The notes under the pieces: model-generated | The model's input: only the letters and a program-made list of their open reading frames with translations | Told to the model about the DNA's origin: nothing | Databases searched by the model: none | DNA from: JAOAFZ01 sp964412815 | GTDB taxonomy: Bacteria > Patescibacteriota > Microgenomatia > UBA1406 > GWC2-37-13 | Direction: 5' to 3' | Length of the DNA: 64,000 nucleotides | Assembly (NCBI GenBank): GCA_964412815.1 | Contig: CAYPQF010000014.1 | Coordinates: 30,702 to 94,701, forward strand | In this document: positions 16,372 through 25,677 of the stretch, piece by piece | How the letters are laid out: each line of letters starts with the position of its first letter | Numbering within the stretch: position 1 is the first letter of the stretch | Made by a program: the position numbers and the translations under genes

Positions 16372-16548
16372 CTAATACTGAGTAATGAATGCAGGCTGTC
16401 TGAAGCTAGACTCAAAGGTCTTATAGAGGTCAATAATATTGTCTATCAGCTCGTTCGGATTTGGTATAGTTAGGGTCACAAAGTTTACTTTTTCTTCAAT
16501 TTGCCCGGAGCGCTTGTGCGGCCAGCGCTGTAAAGCCTTTTTTGTACT
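16372..16548 (-). pseudogene. Possible remnant of a coding sequence
   Basis: On the minus strand a 58-codon frame without a start, opened by a TGA, reads like real protein (RWPHKRSGQIEEKVNFVTLT, then NPNELIDNIIDLYKTFESSF) and ends at TAG 16372-16374. A neighbouring frame also reads protein-like at the upstream end, suggesting a frameshift. I cannot name the family. It occupies part of the 490-base gap before the large defence-like gene; the rest of the gap is AT-rich with no other feature. Confidence 0.3.
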
Positions 16549-16669
16549 TCAAATGAACTTCTTATGCCTATCAAGTATTTTGGGTTAATGATTTATACAT
16601 TAGATTGGTTCGGTTTTTTATCAAAAAAACGGTCATATATTAGCTCATAGTTTATTGGGAAATTTGGTT

Positions 16670-16675
16670 TACAAT
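16670..16675 (+). promoter_or_regulatory. -10 box of the large defence-like gene
   Basis: TACAAT ends six bases before ATG 16682, the leaderless spacing seen in native genes. This favours ATG 16682 over the upstream in-frame TTG at 16655. The -35 region is weak. Confidence 0.5.
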
Positions 16676-16681
16676 AGTGAT

Positions 16682-19600
16682 ATGCAATGGATCACGGCTG
16701 GAGATATTAAAAGTTGGGGAGAAAACAATCAAAGAGATTGTGTATCTGTTCTACCTCAGCTATTACGACGTTTAATTTTGGCGACTGCTTTTTCTGTCAA
16801 AGAAATCATTTTTCCTGAAGGAGACAGTGTTGCGATGTCGGGCTGGGATGGAACTCTAGATGCCTCATCAAACTCTTCTTATTTACCAGATGGTATCTCA
16901 GGATGGGAAATTGGAACTGACTCTTCACCAGTATCAAAAGCCGACGGAGATTATAAAAAAAGAGTAGAAGATCCTTTGAACCTTACACCGCATGATACTA
17001 CGTTTGTTTTTGTTACAACTAGACCTTGGCCTAAACGACAAGTTTGGGCAACTGAAAAAAGTAAATTAGCACAATGGAAGGGAGTAAAAGTCTTAGCAGC
17101 TGATGACTTGGCCCAGTGGCTTGATCAAGCTCCTGTAGTTGGACTGTGGCTTGCGAGACATTTAAGGAAAGCTTCAGGCGGAATACGGAGTTTGGAGAGT
17201 TTTTGGGAAGAGTGGTCTGCAACAACAAGCCCATCACTTTCGACTGAGATTGTGCTAGCTGGAAGAGACAAACACGTAGAGCTAGTTCATGGTTGGCTCA
17301 AGAAACCGCCTTCAGTCTTATCGTTTCAAGGTGACTCTGAAGACGAATCATTTGCGTTTCTGTACAGTTCATTTTCGAGACTTTCTGAGGTTGAGAAAAT
17401 TCGTGCATTTTCGAAGTGTATCTATGTTGATAATCAATCAGATCTTCGTCATATTCTCGATACGTATAGCATCCCACTTATTATCGCCGTTACGATCGAC
17501 TGCAATGACCTTATCGGGTTGGCCGTAAAAAGGGGGCATCATGTTTTCCTGGGAACAAGCACAAACGTTTCGAGTATGAAAGAAGTAGAGCGTCTTCCTA
17601 GGCCACTTACCGCAATTATTCATGAGAAGCTTAAACAGATCGGGGTTGATGATGTTACAGCAAGAAGACTCGCCAAAGATTCCGGTCGAAGTTTGCCTGT
17701 CTTGAGACGGCGTTTGTCAGTTTCACCAAGCATAACTAATCCAGCTTGGGTAAATTCGCAGAATGCCAACTTACTTTTGCCTGTACTTTTCATTGGAGCA
17801 TGGGACGAAAGGAAGGAGGGAGACAAAAAGATTGTTGAGTATATCGCTGGGAAAAAATATGCAGACTATCTTTCAGAGCTAGGAGTCTTGTTGTTGGTGG
17901 CTGATCCACCGTTGATCAAGGTGGGTACCGTCTGGGTATTAAAATCTCCAATTGATACCTGGTTCCTCATTGCTCGCTATGTAAACGAGAGTATGTTTCA
18001 AAGATATCGACAGGTTGTAAAGAACGTCTTGCTACAGATAGATCCAAAATACGAGCTTACTGCTGATCAGCGGTGGGCGGCAGCAATTTATGGTAAAGCT
18101 CCACACCACTCAGACTGGTTGAGAGAAGGACTTGGTGGTTCACTAGCTATAATTTCTGTATTCGGAGACCAAGCAACTAACATTGATTCACTTCAAGATG
18201 TGATAGACCAAACTGTATCAGAAATTCTGGAGTCCTCAAACTCTATGGAGCATTGGGCTTCACTCGATGATATATCTCCATTGTTAGCTGAAGCTGCGCC
18301 TGACGTTTTTTTGGAAGTTGTGCGTAAGCAACTAACTAAGCATCCTCAGATTTTTTCTGACTTGATGAAAGACGATATTGGTGGCCTGTTCGGTGAATGT
18401 AATCACAGTGGATTACTTTGGGCTCTTGAAGCTCTTGCATGGAGTTCAACATATTTCTCTCGCGCAGTAGAAATTCTCAGAGGAATGGCTACAATTGACA
18501 CAGGTGGAAGATACAGTAATAGACCGGCGAACAGTTTGACTGATATCTTCATGCCGATCTGGCCTCAGACCTACGCAACTACACAAGAAAGAGTAGTGCA
18601 ACTTGACAATCTTATATCGAAAGATGTCAAGCTTGTTTGGAATTTTACTAAGTCTTATCATTCACGAGCACACTTCTCTGAAGCGTATCGTTTCAGATGG
18701 AGAGACTATGGTAATTTGAGGACTGGCTTGGAGCCAGAAACAAATTCACAAGAATATAAGAGGGAATTGGTAATTAGACTTGAAAATCTGGCGTGCACAA
18801 GAGAAAACATCCTTAATGCTATGGAAGTTTTTTCTCGCCTTCCAGATTATATTCAGACTGCTCTCATAAGTAATCTCATCCAAATCGATAAAGCGCTGTT
18901 CTCCCCAGATGAAGTGAAACTGCTCTGTTCACATATTCGGAATGCAATGAATTGGATTAGTAGTTATGGTCAGGAGCCCGAGCGGAAGATCCTGACATTA
19001 CTTAAAAAGTTGTTGACCAAATTTATACCAGAGTATGTACTCGATCGAGTTGGTTGGTTGCTTGATAACCCCAGGCCCTATTTGCCCGAAGTGAGTCGTA
19101 AAGACTTGGCAAGAAGAGACAAAGAGCTTGCGATACAAAGAGCTGAAGCTGCTAGAGAAGTGCTCGACAAAGTATCACTTGAAGAGATTGTAAAATTTTC
19201 TTCAAGGATTACATATGTAGGAGTATTGGGGAAAGCGTTGGGGAAAGCAATCAAAGATGATGAAGAAGATGATCGAGTTCTCTTTTTCTTTGCAAAACAC
19301 GCAAATAACCATCTGCTTATATCGTCTTATTCCTGGGGAAGAACTGAGAAAGTTGGCGATGAATGGGTTGAGGTCGCCATTCGCAAGTTGAAGAACGAGG
19401 GTCTTTATACGCCAGAAATCGGCGCACAACTTTACCTTGGAATCCCTGAGGGTTCAGATACTTGGAAGAAAGTTGAAAATTCTGATGCTGAACTTGAAAT
19501 ACAATACTGGAAACATGCTCGAGGATACAATCCAGATAACACAAATGAGAACACACAATTCGCAGCCGAAAAGTTCCTAATGGCTAAACGTCCTCAGGCA

Positions 19601-20461
19601 GCTTTGGAAATCGCCGGTGACCATGACGTCTCTTTGCCAAGTGACTTACTCCGACAGATAATCGTGGATTTATTTCAGGAACCTTCAGAAGGGCTACATA
19701 TGGATAGTATGACTAATTACTACCTATCCAACGTTTTCAGGCAATTACAAGAGCGCAAGGAACTAACTGATGAGGAAATAGCTAAGCTGGAATGGCCTTT
19801 TGCATCGATTTTTTCAGATATGAACGACCATCAAATAATATCATTCTCAATTCATAAACTTCTGGAAAAAGACCCTGCATTTTTTTGTGACCTTCTTGGT
19901 ATGATCTACAAAAGAGAAGACAAAAAGCCCAGCCCCCGGCATGAAGGGTTGAGCTCTGAACAATCACGTAAATTAATGATGAACGCAAAAAACGTTCTTG
20001 ATTCTTGGCGCACTTACCCCGGAATAAACGAGAAAGGAAAATTAGATGCCGACAAGTTATCTGAGTGGGTTAAAGATGTTCGAAAGATCTGCGTTGAACA
20101 AAAACTTTCCAAGATTGGTGATATTGAATTGGCAAATGTATTGGCAAGGACACCTTACGATACAGACGGTTGTTGGCCGCACACAGCTACAAGAAAAATC
20201 ATTGAAGAGCTAGATAATAGATTGATTAATAGACACATCCAGAGCTATGTGTACAATAGTCGAGGAGTGACAACCCGTGGGCCATATGATGGAGGAATTC
20301 AAGAGAGGTCACTTTCAGAGAACTATCAAAAAATGAGCAAGCTTGTTGCATCAGATTGGCCTATAACAGCATCAATATTGAAAGGTATTTCAGATCATTA
20401 CGCGCGAGAAGCAAATAGAGAAGATCAAGATGCTGAGCTTCATGAAATTAAATGGGGATAG
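16682..20461 (+). CDS. Very large putative defence protein
   Basis: A 1259-residue soluble protein that I cannot assign to a named system. Residues 45-95 hold a conserved-looking cluster (FPEGDSVAMSGWDG at 45-57, GWEIGTDSSPVSKAD at 74-88, DYKKR), then VFVTTRPWPKRQVW; the acidic/basic pattern is compatible with a nuclease-like domain, which is inference. Around 195-320 lies a module resembling a STAND-type NTPase with a degenerate phosphate loop (SFQGDSEDESFAF, no GKT/S). About 700 helical, repeat-like residues follow, then a C-terminal block (NSRGVTTRG, GGIQERSLSENY, ASDWP). Nuclease-plus-sensor architecture in a recombinase-bearing island suggests antiphage defence. Base composition is like the host. 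Confidence 0.6.
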   Translation: MQWITAGDIKSWGENNQRDCVSVLPQLLRRLILATAFSVKEIIFPEGDSVAMSGWDGTLDASSNSSYLPDGISGWEIGTDSSPVSKADGDYKKRVEDPLNLTPHDTTFVFVTTRPWPKRQVWATEKSKLAQWKGVKVLAADDLAQWLDQAPVVGLWLARHLRKASGGIRSLESFWEEWSATTSPSLSTEIVLAGRDKHVELVHGWLKKPPSVLSFQGDSEDESFAFLYSSFSRLSEVEKIRAFSKCIYVDNQSDLRHILDTYSIPLIIAVTIDCNDLIGLAVKRGHHVFLGTSTNVSSMKEVERLPRPLTAIIHEKLKQIGVDDVTARRLAKDSGRSLPVLRRRLSVSPSITNPAWVNSQNANLLLPVLFIGAWDERKEGDKKIVEYIAGKKYADYLSELGVLLLVADPPLIKVGTVWVLKSPIDTWFLIARYVNESMFQRYRQVVKNVLLQIDPKYELTADQRWAAAIYGKAPHHSDWLREGLGGSLAIISVFGDQATNIDSLQDVIDQTVSEILESSNSMEHWASLDDISPLLAEAAPDVFLEVVRKQLTKHPQIFSDLMKDDIGGLFGECNHSGLLWALEALAWSSTYFSRAVEILRGMATIDTGGRYSNRPANSLTDIFMPIWPQTYATTQERVVQLDNLISKDVKLVWNFTKSYHSRAHFSEAYRFRWRDYGNLRTGLEPETNSQEYKRELVIRLENLACTRENILNAMEVFSRLPDYIQTALISNLIQIDKALFSPDEVKLLCSHIRNAMNWISSYGQEPERKILTLLKKLLTKFIPEYVLDRVGWLLDNPRPYLPEVSRKDLARRDKELAIQRAEAAREVLDKVSLEEIVKFSSRITYVGVLGKALGKAIKDDEEDDRVLFFFAKHANNHLLISSYSWGRTEKVGDEWVEVAIRKLKNEGLYTPEIGAQLYLGIPEGSDTWKKVENSDAELEIQYWKHARGYNPDNTNENTQFAAEKFLMAKRPQAALEIAGDHDVSLPSDLLRQIIVDLFQEPSEGLHMDSMTNYYLSNVFRQLQERKELTDEEIAKLEWPFASIFSDMNDHQIISFSIHKLLEKDPAFFCDLLGMIYKREDKKPSPRHEGLSSEQSRKLMMNAKNVLDSWRTYPGINEKGKLDADKLSEWVKDVRKICVEQKLSKIGDIELANVLARTPYDTDGCWPHTATRKIIEELDNRLINRHIQSYVYNSRGVTTRGPYDGGIQERSLSENYQKMSKLVASDWPITASILKGISDHYAREANREDQDAELHEIKWG

Positions 20462-20595
20462 AATTGTACATTCGCACTGACCCAGTGCTTGAGTTATAAC
20501 AGTTTCTGTCATATTTTTTCAAAAACGTTCAGACAATAATCACTACCTATCATTTTTTAACAGCAATTAATTCTCAAAATCTCTAAAACTTATAG

Positions 20596-20601
20596 TATAA
20601 T
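20596..20601 (+). promoter_or_regulatory. -10 box of the CPBP-family gene
   Basis: TATAAT lies about 46 bases before ATG 20648. The leader ends in a strong ribosome site (AGGAGGG), placing the ATG at normal distance. No clear -35 box. Confidence 0.45.
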
Positions 20602-20647
20602 ATTATTATAGGCTTTACATGACGGCTTACTTTTCAGGAGGGCTCCC

Positions 20648-21682
20648 ATGTCCGAGACAAAAGGTGATACGCTATTGACCTTCGGGAGGATGGTGGCGGT
20701 GATCGTGCTCAAGCTTGTGTGCTGGATTCCGAGAATTCTGGGTATCTTCGCGGGGTTGTTGGTTGATGAGTGGTACACGCCGCTGGTTTGGTTGATGTCC
20801 GAAACCTTCTATATCAATCTGGTACTGGGAACGGAGGTGGTGCTGTCCCGGTTTACTCGGCGACCTTCGAAAACAGAGGACGAGCTTGCTCGAAAGCTCT
20901 GGAAGGACTTGCTGAGTAATCCTCATGCTACGATGATCCCGTTTGCGCTTAACCCGCGCTATAGCTGCAAGAGAGTGCAGGAATGGATTGCACGACATCT
21001 ACCGGCAGTAGTAAAAGACCGGTATAAGCTGATTATGTATCCGGTAAGCTGGAATATCCTGCCTATGCTCATGACAGGCGGGTACCGGTTTGGGGTAATG
21101 ACACGGGTTATTGAGCTCGAGACTCTAAAAGGGATCATCTTTGATGTCGCTGTCCCGATCGTAGCAGTTCTTGCTTATCTCGGGCCACAACAGGAGATAC
21201 CCTGGAGTTTCTGGACGGGAATGCAGGAGCGGTTTCCACAGCCGTGGATCATTCTTTCCGCCGCTGCATGTTCGTTAGCTATTGGCATAGTCATGCATCG
21301 CATAGCCGGTAGAGAGGCTGTTCCGATCCACTTTACCTTCGATAACGTGGTGCGAAGCGGTCTGTATGGCCCGGCGCTGGAGGAGGTTCTGTTCGGGTGG
21401 GTGATGGCTGTATTCTTCACCCTGGTAGGGATCCACCTCGGCTTGCCGCTATGGATCGCAGTGGGTGCCGGATCAGTTGCTACGCTGCCGTACTTTATCC
21501 TCGGTCACGACATCGACAGATGGGATGCAGTGCTCATATTTGCAGTACACAGGCTTGTGTTTACTGCAACGCTGGTGCTGTTCGGTTTCGTACCTGCGGT
21601 CGCTGCACATGGAGTGAACAACGTGTATATCTCGGTCATCAACGCGATAGCGGCGCGCAGGCAGAGTAAGACTCAGGCGTAG
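20648..21682 (+). CDS. CPBP-family intramembrane protein, Rce1-like
   Basis: A 344-residue protein with about six hydrophobic segments. Its C-terminal half carries the signature elements of the CPBP/CAAX-protease family: a di-glutamate (ALEEVLFGW), FILGH (F-x3-H) and HGVNNVYI (H-x3-N type). In active members the first motif is EExxxR; here the Arg position is Gly, so peptidase activity is doubtful. The gene is GC-rich, has AGGAGG before the ATG, ends in tandem TAG stops and is followed by its own terminator. It therefore looks like an acquired single-gene unit. Related proteins modify or protect against peptides; the substrate here is unknown. Confidence 0.75.
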   Translation: MSETKGDTLLTFGRMVAVIVLKLVCWIPRILGIFAGLLVDEWYTPLVWLMSETFYINLVLGTEVVLSRFTRRPSKTEDELARKLWKDLLSNPHATMIPFALNPRYSCKRVQEWIARHLPAVVKDRYKLIMYPVSWNILPMLMTGGYRFGVMTRVIELETLKGIIFDVAVPIVAVLAYLGPQQEIPWSFWTGMQERFPQPWIILSAAACSLAIGIVMHRIAGREAVPIHFTFDNVVRSGLYGPALEEVLFGWVMAVFFTLVGIHLGLPLWIAVGAGSVATLPYFILGHDIDRWDAVLIFAVHRLVFTATLVLFGFVPAVAAHGVNNVYISVINAIAARRQSKTQA

Positions 21683-21742
21683 TAGTATCGATCCGCAGCA
21701 ATACAGAGAACGCATTGCACTGAATAGTAAGGAGACTCAAAC

Positions 21743-21775
21743 GAGAGGAGCATCAAGCCATGCTCCTCTCTATCA
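21743..21775 (+). terminator. Strong hairpin terminator after the CPBP-family gene
   Basis: GAGAGGAGCAT at 21743-21753 pairs perfectly with ATGCTCCTCTC at 21760-21770 around a six-base loop. The tail (TATCATAAAA) is not a pure T run, so efficiency is uncertain. Confidence 0.6.
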
Positions 21776-21876
21776 TAAAAACACTCTTCAGGCGTTATCG
21801 CATGGGTTGGGTCACTATTCGGGAAGTAACTGGTGGCATGATATACTAAGGCTATCGTTATAAGTAAAGATAGCTG

Positions 21877-22428
21877 ATGAGATATATTGCATTACTTCGC
21901 GGCATAAATGTCGGTGGAAATAACTCAGTCTCCATGAAAAAGTTGAAGGCTTTGCTCGAAGAGAACGAATGTTCCAATGTAATAACCTATATTAATAGTG
22001 GAAATGTGATTTTTTCGGCTGAAGAACAGAATTCTATAAAACTTCGTGAACACCTCGAACATCTTCTCGAAAATCGGTTTAAACTACCCCTTAAAATCGT
22101 CCTTAGAACCCTATCTGAAATGAAGGCTGTATTATCTCACATTCCTAAACAGTGGAAAAAAGATGCTGATATACGCTGTTATGTAGCATTTGTGCGTGAA
22201 CCGGTAACGGTAGAAGAAGTGGTAGCCGAAATGAGACCAAAAGAAGATATTGACTGGGTAGATGCCGGTCCTCATGTGGTCTATATGACTACACGTACAT
22301 CCGGTCTGACAAAAAGCGGCTTTACCAAAATTGCGTCATCAAAAATATATAAAGAAGTTACCATTCGTAATCTCAATACTCTTCGAAAAGTCGTAGATTT
22401 GATGCAACGCGCGTCTGACAGCACATAG
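21877..22428 (+). CDS. DUF1697 family protein
   Basis: The 183-residue protein begins MRYIALLRGINVGGNNSVSM and continues KKLKALLEENECSNVITYIN and SGNVIFSA, the hallmark N-terminus of DUF1697. The C-terminal half has GLTKSGFTKI and KEVTIRNLNTLRK, also typical. The family is small and widespread, with no established biochemical role. The gene stands alone; sequence composition is like the native genes. Confidence 0.9.
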   Translation: MRYIALLRGINVGGNNSVSMKKLKALLEENECSNVITYINSGNVIFSAEEQNSIKLREHLEHLLENRFKLPLKIVLRTLSEMKAVLSHIPKQWKKDADIRCYVAFVREPVTVEEVVAEMRPKEDIDWVDAGPHVVYMTTRTSGLTKSGFTKIASSKIYKEVTIRNLNTLRKVVDLMQRASDST

Positions 22429-22540
22429 TGTTCCTAAACCGCATATAAGGTTTTGTTTCATCTCTTCTCCGTATACTCAATCGAATTAATCTACGTGCAT
22501 GCTATACATAGAGCTAACAAATTTGATAAAATCTTTACAT

Positions 22541-23407
22541 ATGGCTGAAAAGTCTCAGGCTATTGAACAAGGGCAACCACCGATAGATCTCTCATCGCTA
22601 CCCGATGCAACACCCTTACCACTAGATTCTGATGTTCAGCCGCTTAATGAAAAAGATCAGCAATATGTGGAGAATACCAGAATGCATCTTGATTCAGCGT
22701 TTCGATCACTCCTTGCGAGTAGAGCGGAGCTCCAACAACTCACTCCTGAACAAAAAGCTCACCTTAGATTAGCCCTGGAAGCTACCTTTACCAATATGAG
22801 CCAAACTCCCGATTATAAACATAATTTTGAGCTTGCATGGGCTCTCAATCAATCAATTCCGTATCCGGGGAGTAGTGAGCAGAAGGGGAGCGTTCTGTAT
22901 ACCTTTCCCTTTTATCAGCATCGGGAGCAATACCGTAATGCGATTGAGGCGGTTTATCAAAAATTCCAGCATGAAGGTAGGTTTGACCGGGAAAGCTTTG
23001 TTGCATGGGCCAGTATGGAAGCGTTGCGACTTTCAAGTGGCGAGGAGGGAAGAGGGCGGCTTGAGGGATTTAGTAACTTTATCTATCTAATGAGTAAAAT
23101 TGGGTTTTTAGGATTGCAGAAAGGAAACATCATCTCACATAAGGTACAGACATTGATGGGGATATGGGATCTACGGGTAGCCCGTGATCAATCACTTCCG
23201 CAGGAGATGCATGACTTGATTGTACCGATTGAAGAAGCTATTACAAAAGTGGTAGATCAGCGCTTTGGTGTGGTAGAGGGCTCTCCATACCGACATACCG
23301 GTAAACCTGAAGCACCACCACCAACAATGGTCATCTCAGCAGCTGATTTACAGGAATTTGTTGATGAGATGGTGTATCGGTACAAACCTCCACAAACATT
23401 AAATTAA
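22541..23407 (+). CDS. Hypothetical soluble protein
   Basis: Unrecognised 288-residue protein, mainly helical, with a Pro-rich N-terminal segment (GQPPIDLSSLPDATPLPLD) and a Pro-rich tail (KPEAPPPTM). No catalytic motif, signal peptide or membrane segment is apparent. ATG 22541 is preferred over 22499, which adds 14 residues, because a TAAAAT box near 22526 lies upstream of it. It faces the GC-rich secreted protein gene convergently, with a strong hairpin between them. Confidence 0.65.
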   Translation: MAEKSQAIEQGQPPIDLSSLPDATPLPLDSDVQPLNEKDQQYVENTRMHLDSAFRSLLASRAELQQLTPEQKAHLRLALEATFTNMSQTPDYKHNFELAWALNQSIPYPGSSEQKGSVLYTFPFYQHREQYRNAIEAVYQKFQHEGRFDRESFVAWASMEALRLSSGEEGRGRLEGFSNFIYLMSKIGFLGLQKGNIISHKVQTLMGIWDLRVARDQSLPQEMHDLIVPIEEAITKVVDQRFGVVEGSPYRHTGKPEAPPPTMVISAADLQEFVDEMVYRYKPPQTLN

Positions 23408-23410
23408 GTT

Positions 23411-23440
23411 GCGACAGGTGGAGTGAACTCCACCTGCCGC
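23411..23440 (-). terminator. Strong hairpin between convergent genes
   Basis: CAGGTGGAG at 23415-23423 pairs with CTCCACCTG at 23428-23436 around TGAA, extendable by three further G-C pairs across one mismatch. On the minus strand it is followed by an AT-rich stretch, so it most likely ends the secreted-protein transcript. Confidence 0.6.
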
Positions 23441-23537
23441 TTCGCACCCATGTGAGTCAGGTCACAACGAGGCAGTGTTGCCCCGACCCGTGGGCTCCGT
23501 CAGTGCGTTCTGCATCTCTGGGCTGATCCGCTAGCTT

Positions 23538-25403
23538 CTAGCCTCCGAACACCACAGGCGCCCAAATACACGCCGGCCCGGTGAACACGTGGGTCCACTG
23601 CGTCTGGCCGACGAGCAGATAGTTACCGGCGTTCGGCTTCAGGCTGGCGGTGACCGTGGCGCTGCCGCCGATGCGGATGTCCCCAGTCACGCTGTAGTTG
23701 ATCAGGTTGCTGGTGGGGAGGCTCACCTTGGGTGCCACAGAGCACCTGGTCGTGTTGGTGAAAACAGGCGCCGCCGCCGTGATCTGCGTGGGCGGCTGCG
23801 GGCACTCCTCATACTGGCCCAGGTCGTAGACCCAGGGCCCGTCGTAGTTCTCCAGGATGTAGCCGGGCAGCGCCTCGACGGTCACGGTCACGATGCCTGT
23901 CTGAGCCATCGGGGGCACCGCGGTGTACGTGGCGCCCTCGATCTGTGGCAGCTGCACGCTGCCATAGGTGCCGCAGCCGTTGATCGGCGTCACGATGGGC
24001 TGCACGACCTGCACCGGGATGAGCGGGCAGTCGACGTACTGGCCGAGGTTGACGGTCCAGGGCCCGGCGTAGTTGATCAGCTCAAAGCCCGGCTGGGCCT
24101 CGGCCGTCACCACCACCACACCCTCTTTCGCGTTCTCCGGCGAGGCCGTGTAGCTCACGCCGGTGGTCGTCGGCAGCTGGATGCTGCCATAGGTGCCGCA
24201 GGCCGTGATCGGGTTGACGATGGGGGGCTGCGGCTCCACCTGCTCGAGGCCGAAGGTATACTCGACGCAGCCGGCGGTGATGCTCTCCAGGATGCCGTCG
24301 CCCAGGACGCCGCTGCCGAGGCTGAAGCCGACCTGCTTGACGCGGGCCTCGGGGTAGACCTCCAAGATGTCGTTCAGGGTGCCGAAGAAGGGGTAGCCCA
24401 TGCCGCCCGTGCCGACGCCGATGTTCTTGCTCGACCACCAGTTCCCGTCGCCGTAGGCCCAGGGCTCGTAGACGAGCGTGGCGTCCCAGTTGGCGTCGCC
24501 GGTGTAGTCGATGCGCAGCTGGCCGCCCGGCCGCCCGCCGGAGGTCGGGATGTACTCGATCGCGAACTGCCCGGTGGCGTAGAGCGGGAGGTCGACGGAC
24601 ACATAGCCGGCCACCTTGTCGGTGCTGGCGATGCCGTCGGTCCAGATGCGCAGGCCGGCCGACTGATACTCGTAGTGGCCGGTCGCGCGGGTCTCGGTGT
24701 AGACGAAGCCCTGCTCGTTGATCGGGGTGACGCGGACGGTGCTGACCTCGGCGCAGCCGGTGATGACCGGCGGCGGGTTGAGGTCGAAGATGAGCGTGGT
24801 GCATGACGTGGTCGTGATGAACTGGATCGAATGGATGACCCAGTCGCCCTGGACGCCGCTGCCCAGGCTGAAACCGTAGGCCATGGCGCGGGCGTTGGGG
24901 TTGGCGGCGCTGATCTGGGCCAGGGTTCCGAAGGTCGGGTACCCCATGCCGCTGCTGATCCCCATCGGGGTGTTGCTCCACCAGTTGCCGTTGCCGTAGG
25001 CCCACGGCTCGTAGACGGCGATGCCGTTGGGCGTGCCGTCTCCATCGAGGTCGATCACCAGCTGTCCGGCCGGGCGGATAGTCCCGCTGGTGGCCGTCTG
25101 GGTCAGCTCGACCCCGACGACCTCGCTCAGCGCGACGTCCACGGCCTTGTAGCCGGCGACTTTGCTCAGCGAACTCGAGTCCTCGGTCCAGACCCGCAGG
25201 CCCGTCTCGAGAAGCTCGTAGTGACCCTTGCTCCGGGTCTGGCTGAAGTCAAAGCTTTGAAGCGAACCGGCATCCACATAGGTCTTGACGCAGGCGACCT
25301 GCGCCTCGACCGGCCTCCCCAGGTTGAGCAGGGGCAGGACGGCCAGCAGGAGCAGCGCCAGTGCGCGCAAGCCCCGCGAAACGCGATGTGTGTTGGTGTT
25401 CAT
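23538..25403 (-). CDS. Secreted repeat protein (probable surface protein)
   Basis: A 621-residue GC-rich gene. The protein starts with a signal peptide (ALALLLLAVLPLLNLGRPVEA). Two homologous domains of about 150 residues follow, each with a GHYE...GLR(V/I)W start, a (D/G)WxA- or DGDGTPNG-like segment, VYEPWAYGxGNWWS, GMGYPxFGTL and GFSLGSGVxGD. Next come two repeats of about 65 residues sharing CGTYGS(I/V)QLP and YxGPW, and a third, diverged one (RCSVAPKVSLP). I know no name for these domains. ATG 25403 follows GAGGAA; a longer frame to 25559 lies in the leader and is rejected. The leader is long and structured. Probably cell-surface exposed and horizontally acquired. Confidence 0.75.
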   Translation of the reverse strand: MNTNTHRVSRGLRALALLLLAVLPLLNLGRPVEAQVACVKTYVDAGSLQSFDFSQTRSKGHYELLETGLRVWTEDSSSLSKVAGYKAVDVALSEVVGVELTQTATSGTIRPAGQLVIDLDGDGTPNGIAVYEPWAYGNGNWWSNTPMGISSGMGYPTFGTLAQISAANPNARAMAYGFSLGSGVQGDWVIHSIQFITTTSCTTLIFDLNPPPVITGCAEVSTVRVTPINEQGFVYTETRATGHYEYQSAGLRIWTDGIASTDKVAGYVSVDLPLYATGQFAIEYIPTSGGRPGGQLRIDYTGDANWDATLVYEPWAYGDGNWWSSKNIGVGTGGMGYPFFGTLNDILEVYPEARVKQVGFSLGSGVLGDGILESITAGCVEYTFGLEQVEPQPPIVNPITACGTYGSIQLPTTTGVSYTASPENAKEGVVVVTAEAQPGFELINYAGPWTVNLGQYVDCPLIPVQVVQPIVTPINGCGTYGSVQLPQIEGATYTAVPPMAQTGIVTVTVEALPGYILENYDGPWVYDLGQYEECPQPPTQITAAAPVFTNTTRCSVAPKVSLPTSNLINYSVTGDIRIGGSATVTASLKPNAGNYLLVGQTQWTHVFTGPACIWAPVVFGG

Positions 25404-25559
25404 GCTGTTCCTCACGATCGGTAGGTTACAGGTACGTACTCCGTCGCTATCCGAACGCTCACCTCTGCTGTCATCGTACCCCGACATCAGAGATACCCAA
25501 TGCTTCTGCAATAGGGTAGATAGCCTGCCTCTTCGATCCACCGTTGCCGCATGGATCAT

Positions 25560-25627
25560 AGACGGATAGAGAAAGAACTGAGTAAAAGTAACTCAGCTGT
25601 ATCACTGTTTTCCTTATCTATCCGTCT
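25560..25627 (-). promoter_or_regulatory. Structured 5' leader element of the secreted repeat protein
   Basis: AGACGGATAGA at 25560-25570 pairs perfectly with TCTATCCGTCT at 25617-25627; inside is a second perfect hairpin, CTGAGT at 25578-25583 with ACTCAG at 25591-25596. It lies about 45-110 bases after the predicted transcription start, well before the ribosome site. It could be a riboregulator or an mRNA-stabilising fold. The rest of the 25404-25875 gap holds no gene I can support. Confidence 0.45.
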
Positions 25628-25677
25628 GAAGCAGACTATCATTGTGACCTTTATCACATGTAAAAGTGCGAACATCT

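Noticed and set aside
16470..16485. Possible right attachment site: GGGTCACA near 16473 matches the end of tRNA-Glu and its flank (GGGGTCACAT)
   Set aside because: Only eight bases are shared, and no wider similarity to the tRNA 3' end exists anywhere in the island that I could find. The true right end is unknown.
23589..24806. Long plus-strand open frames inside the secreted repeat protein gene (up to 405 codons), and other antisense frames at 24082-25045
   Set aside because: The minus-strand frame has a signal peptide, ribosome site, promoter and internal repeats. The antisense frames are low-complexity, Arg/Gly/Ala-rich and arise from high GC.
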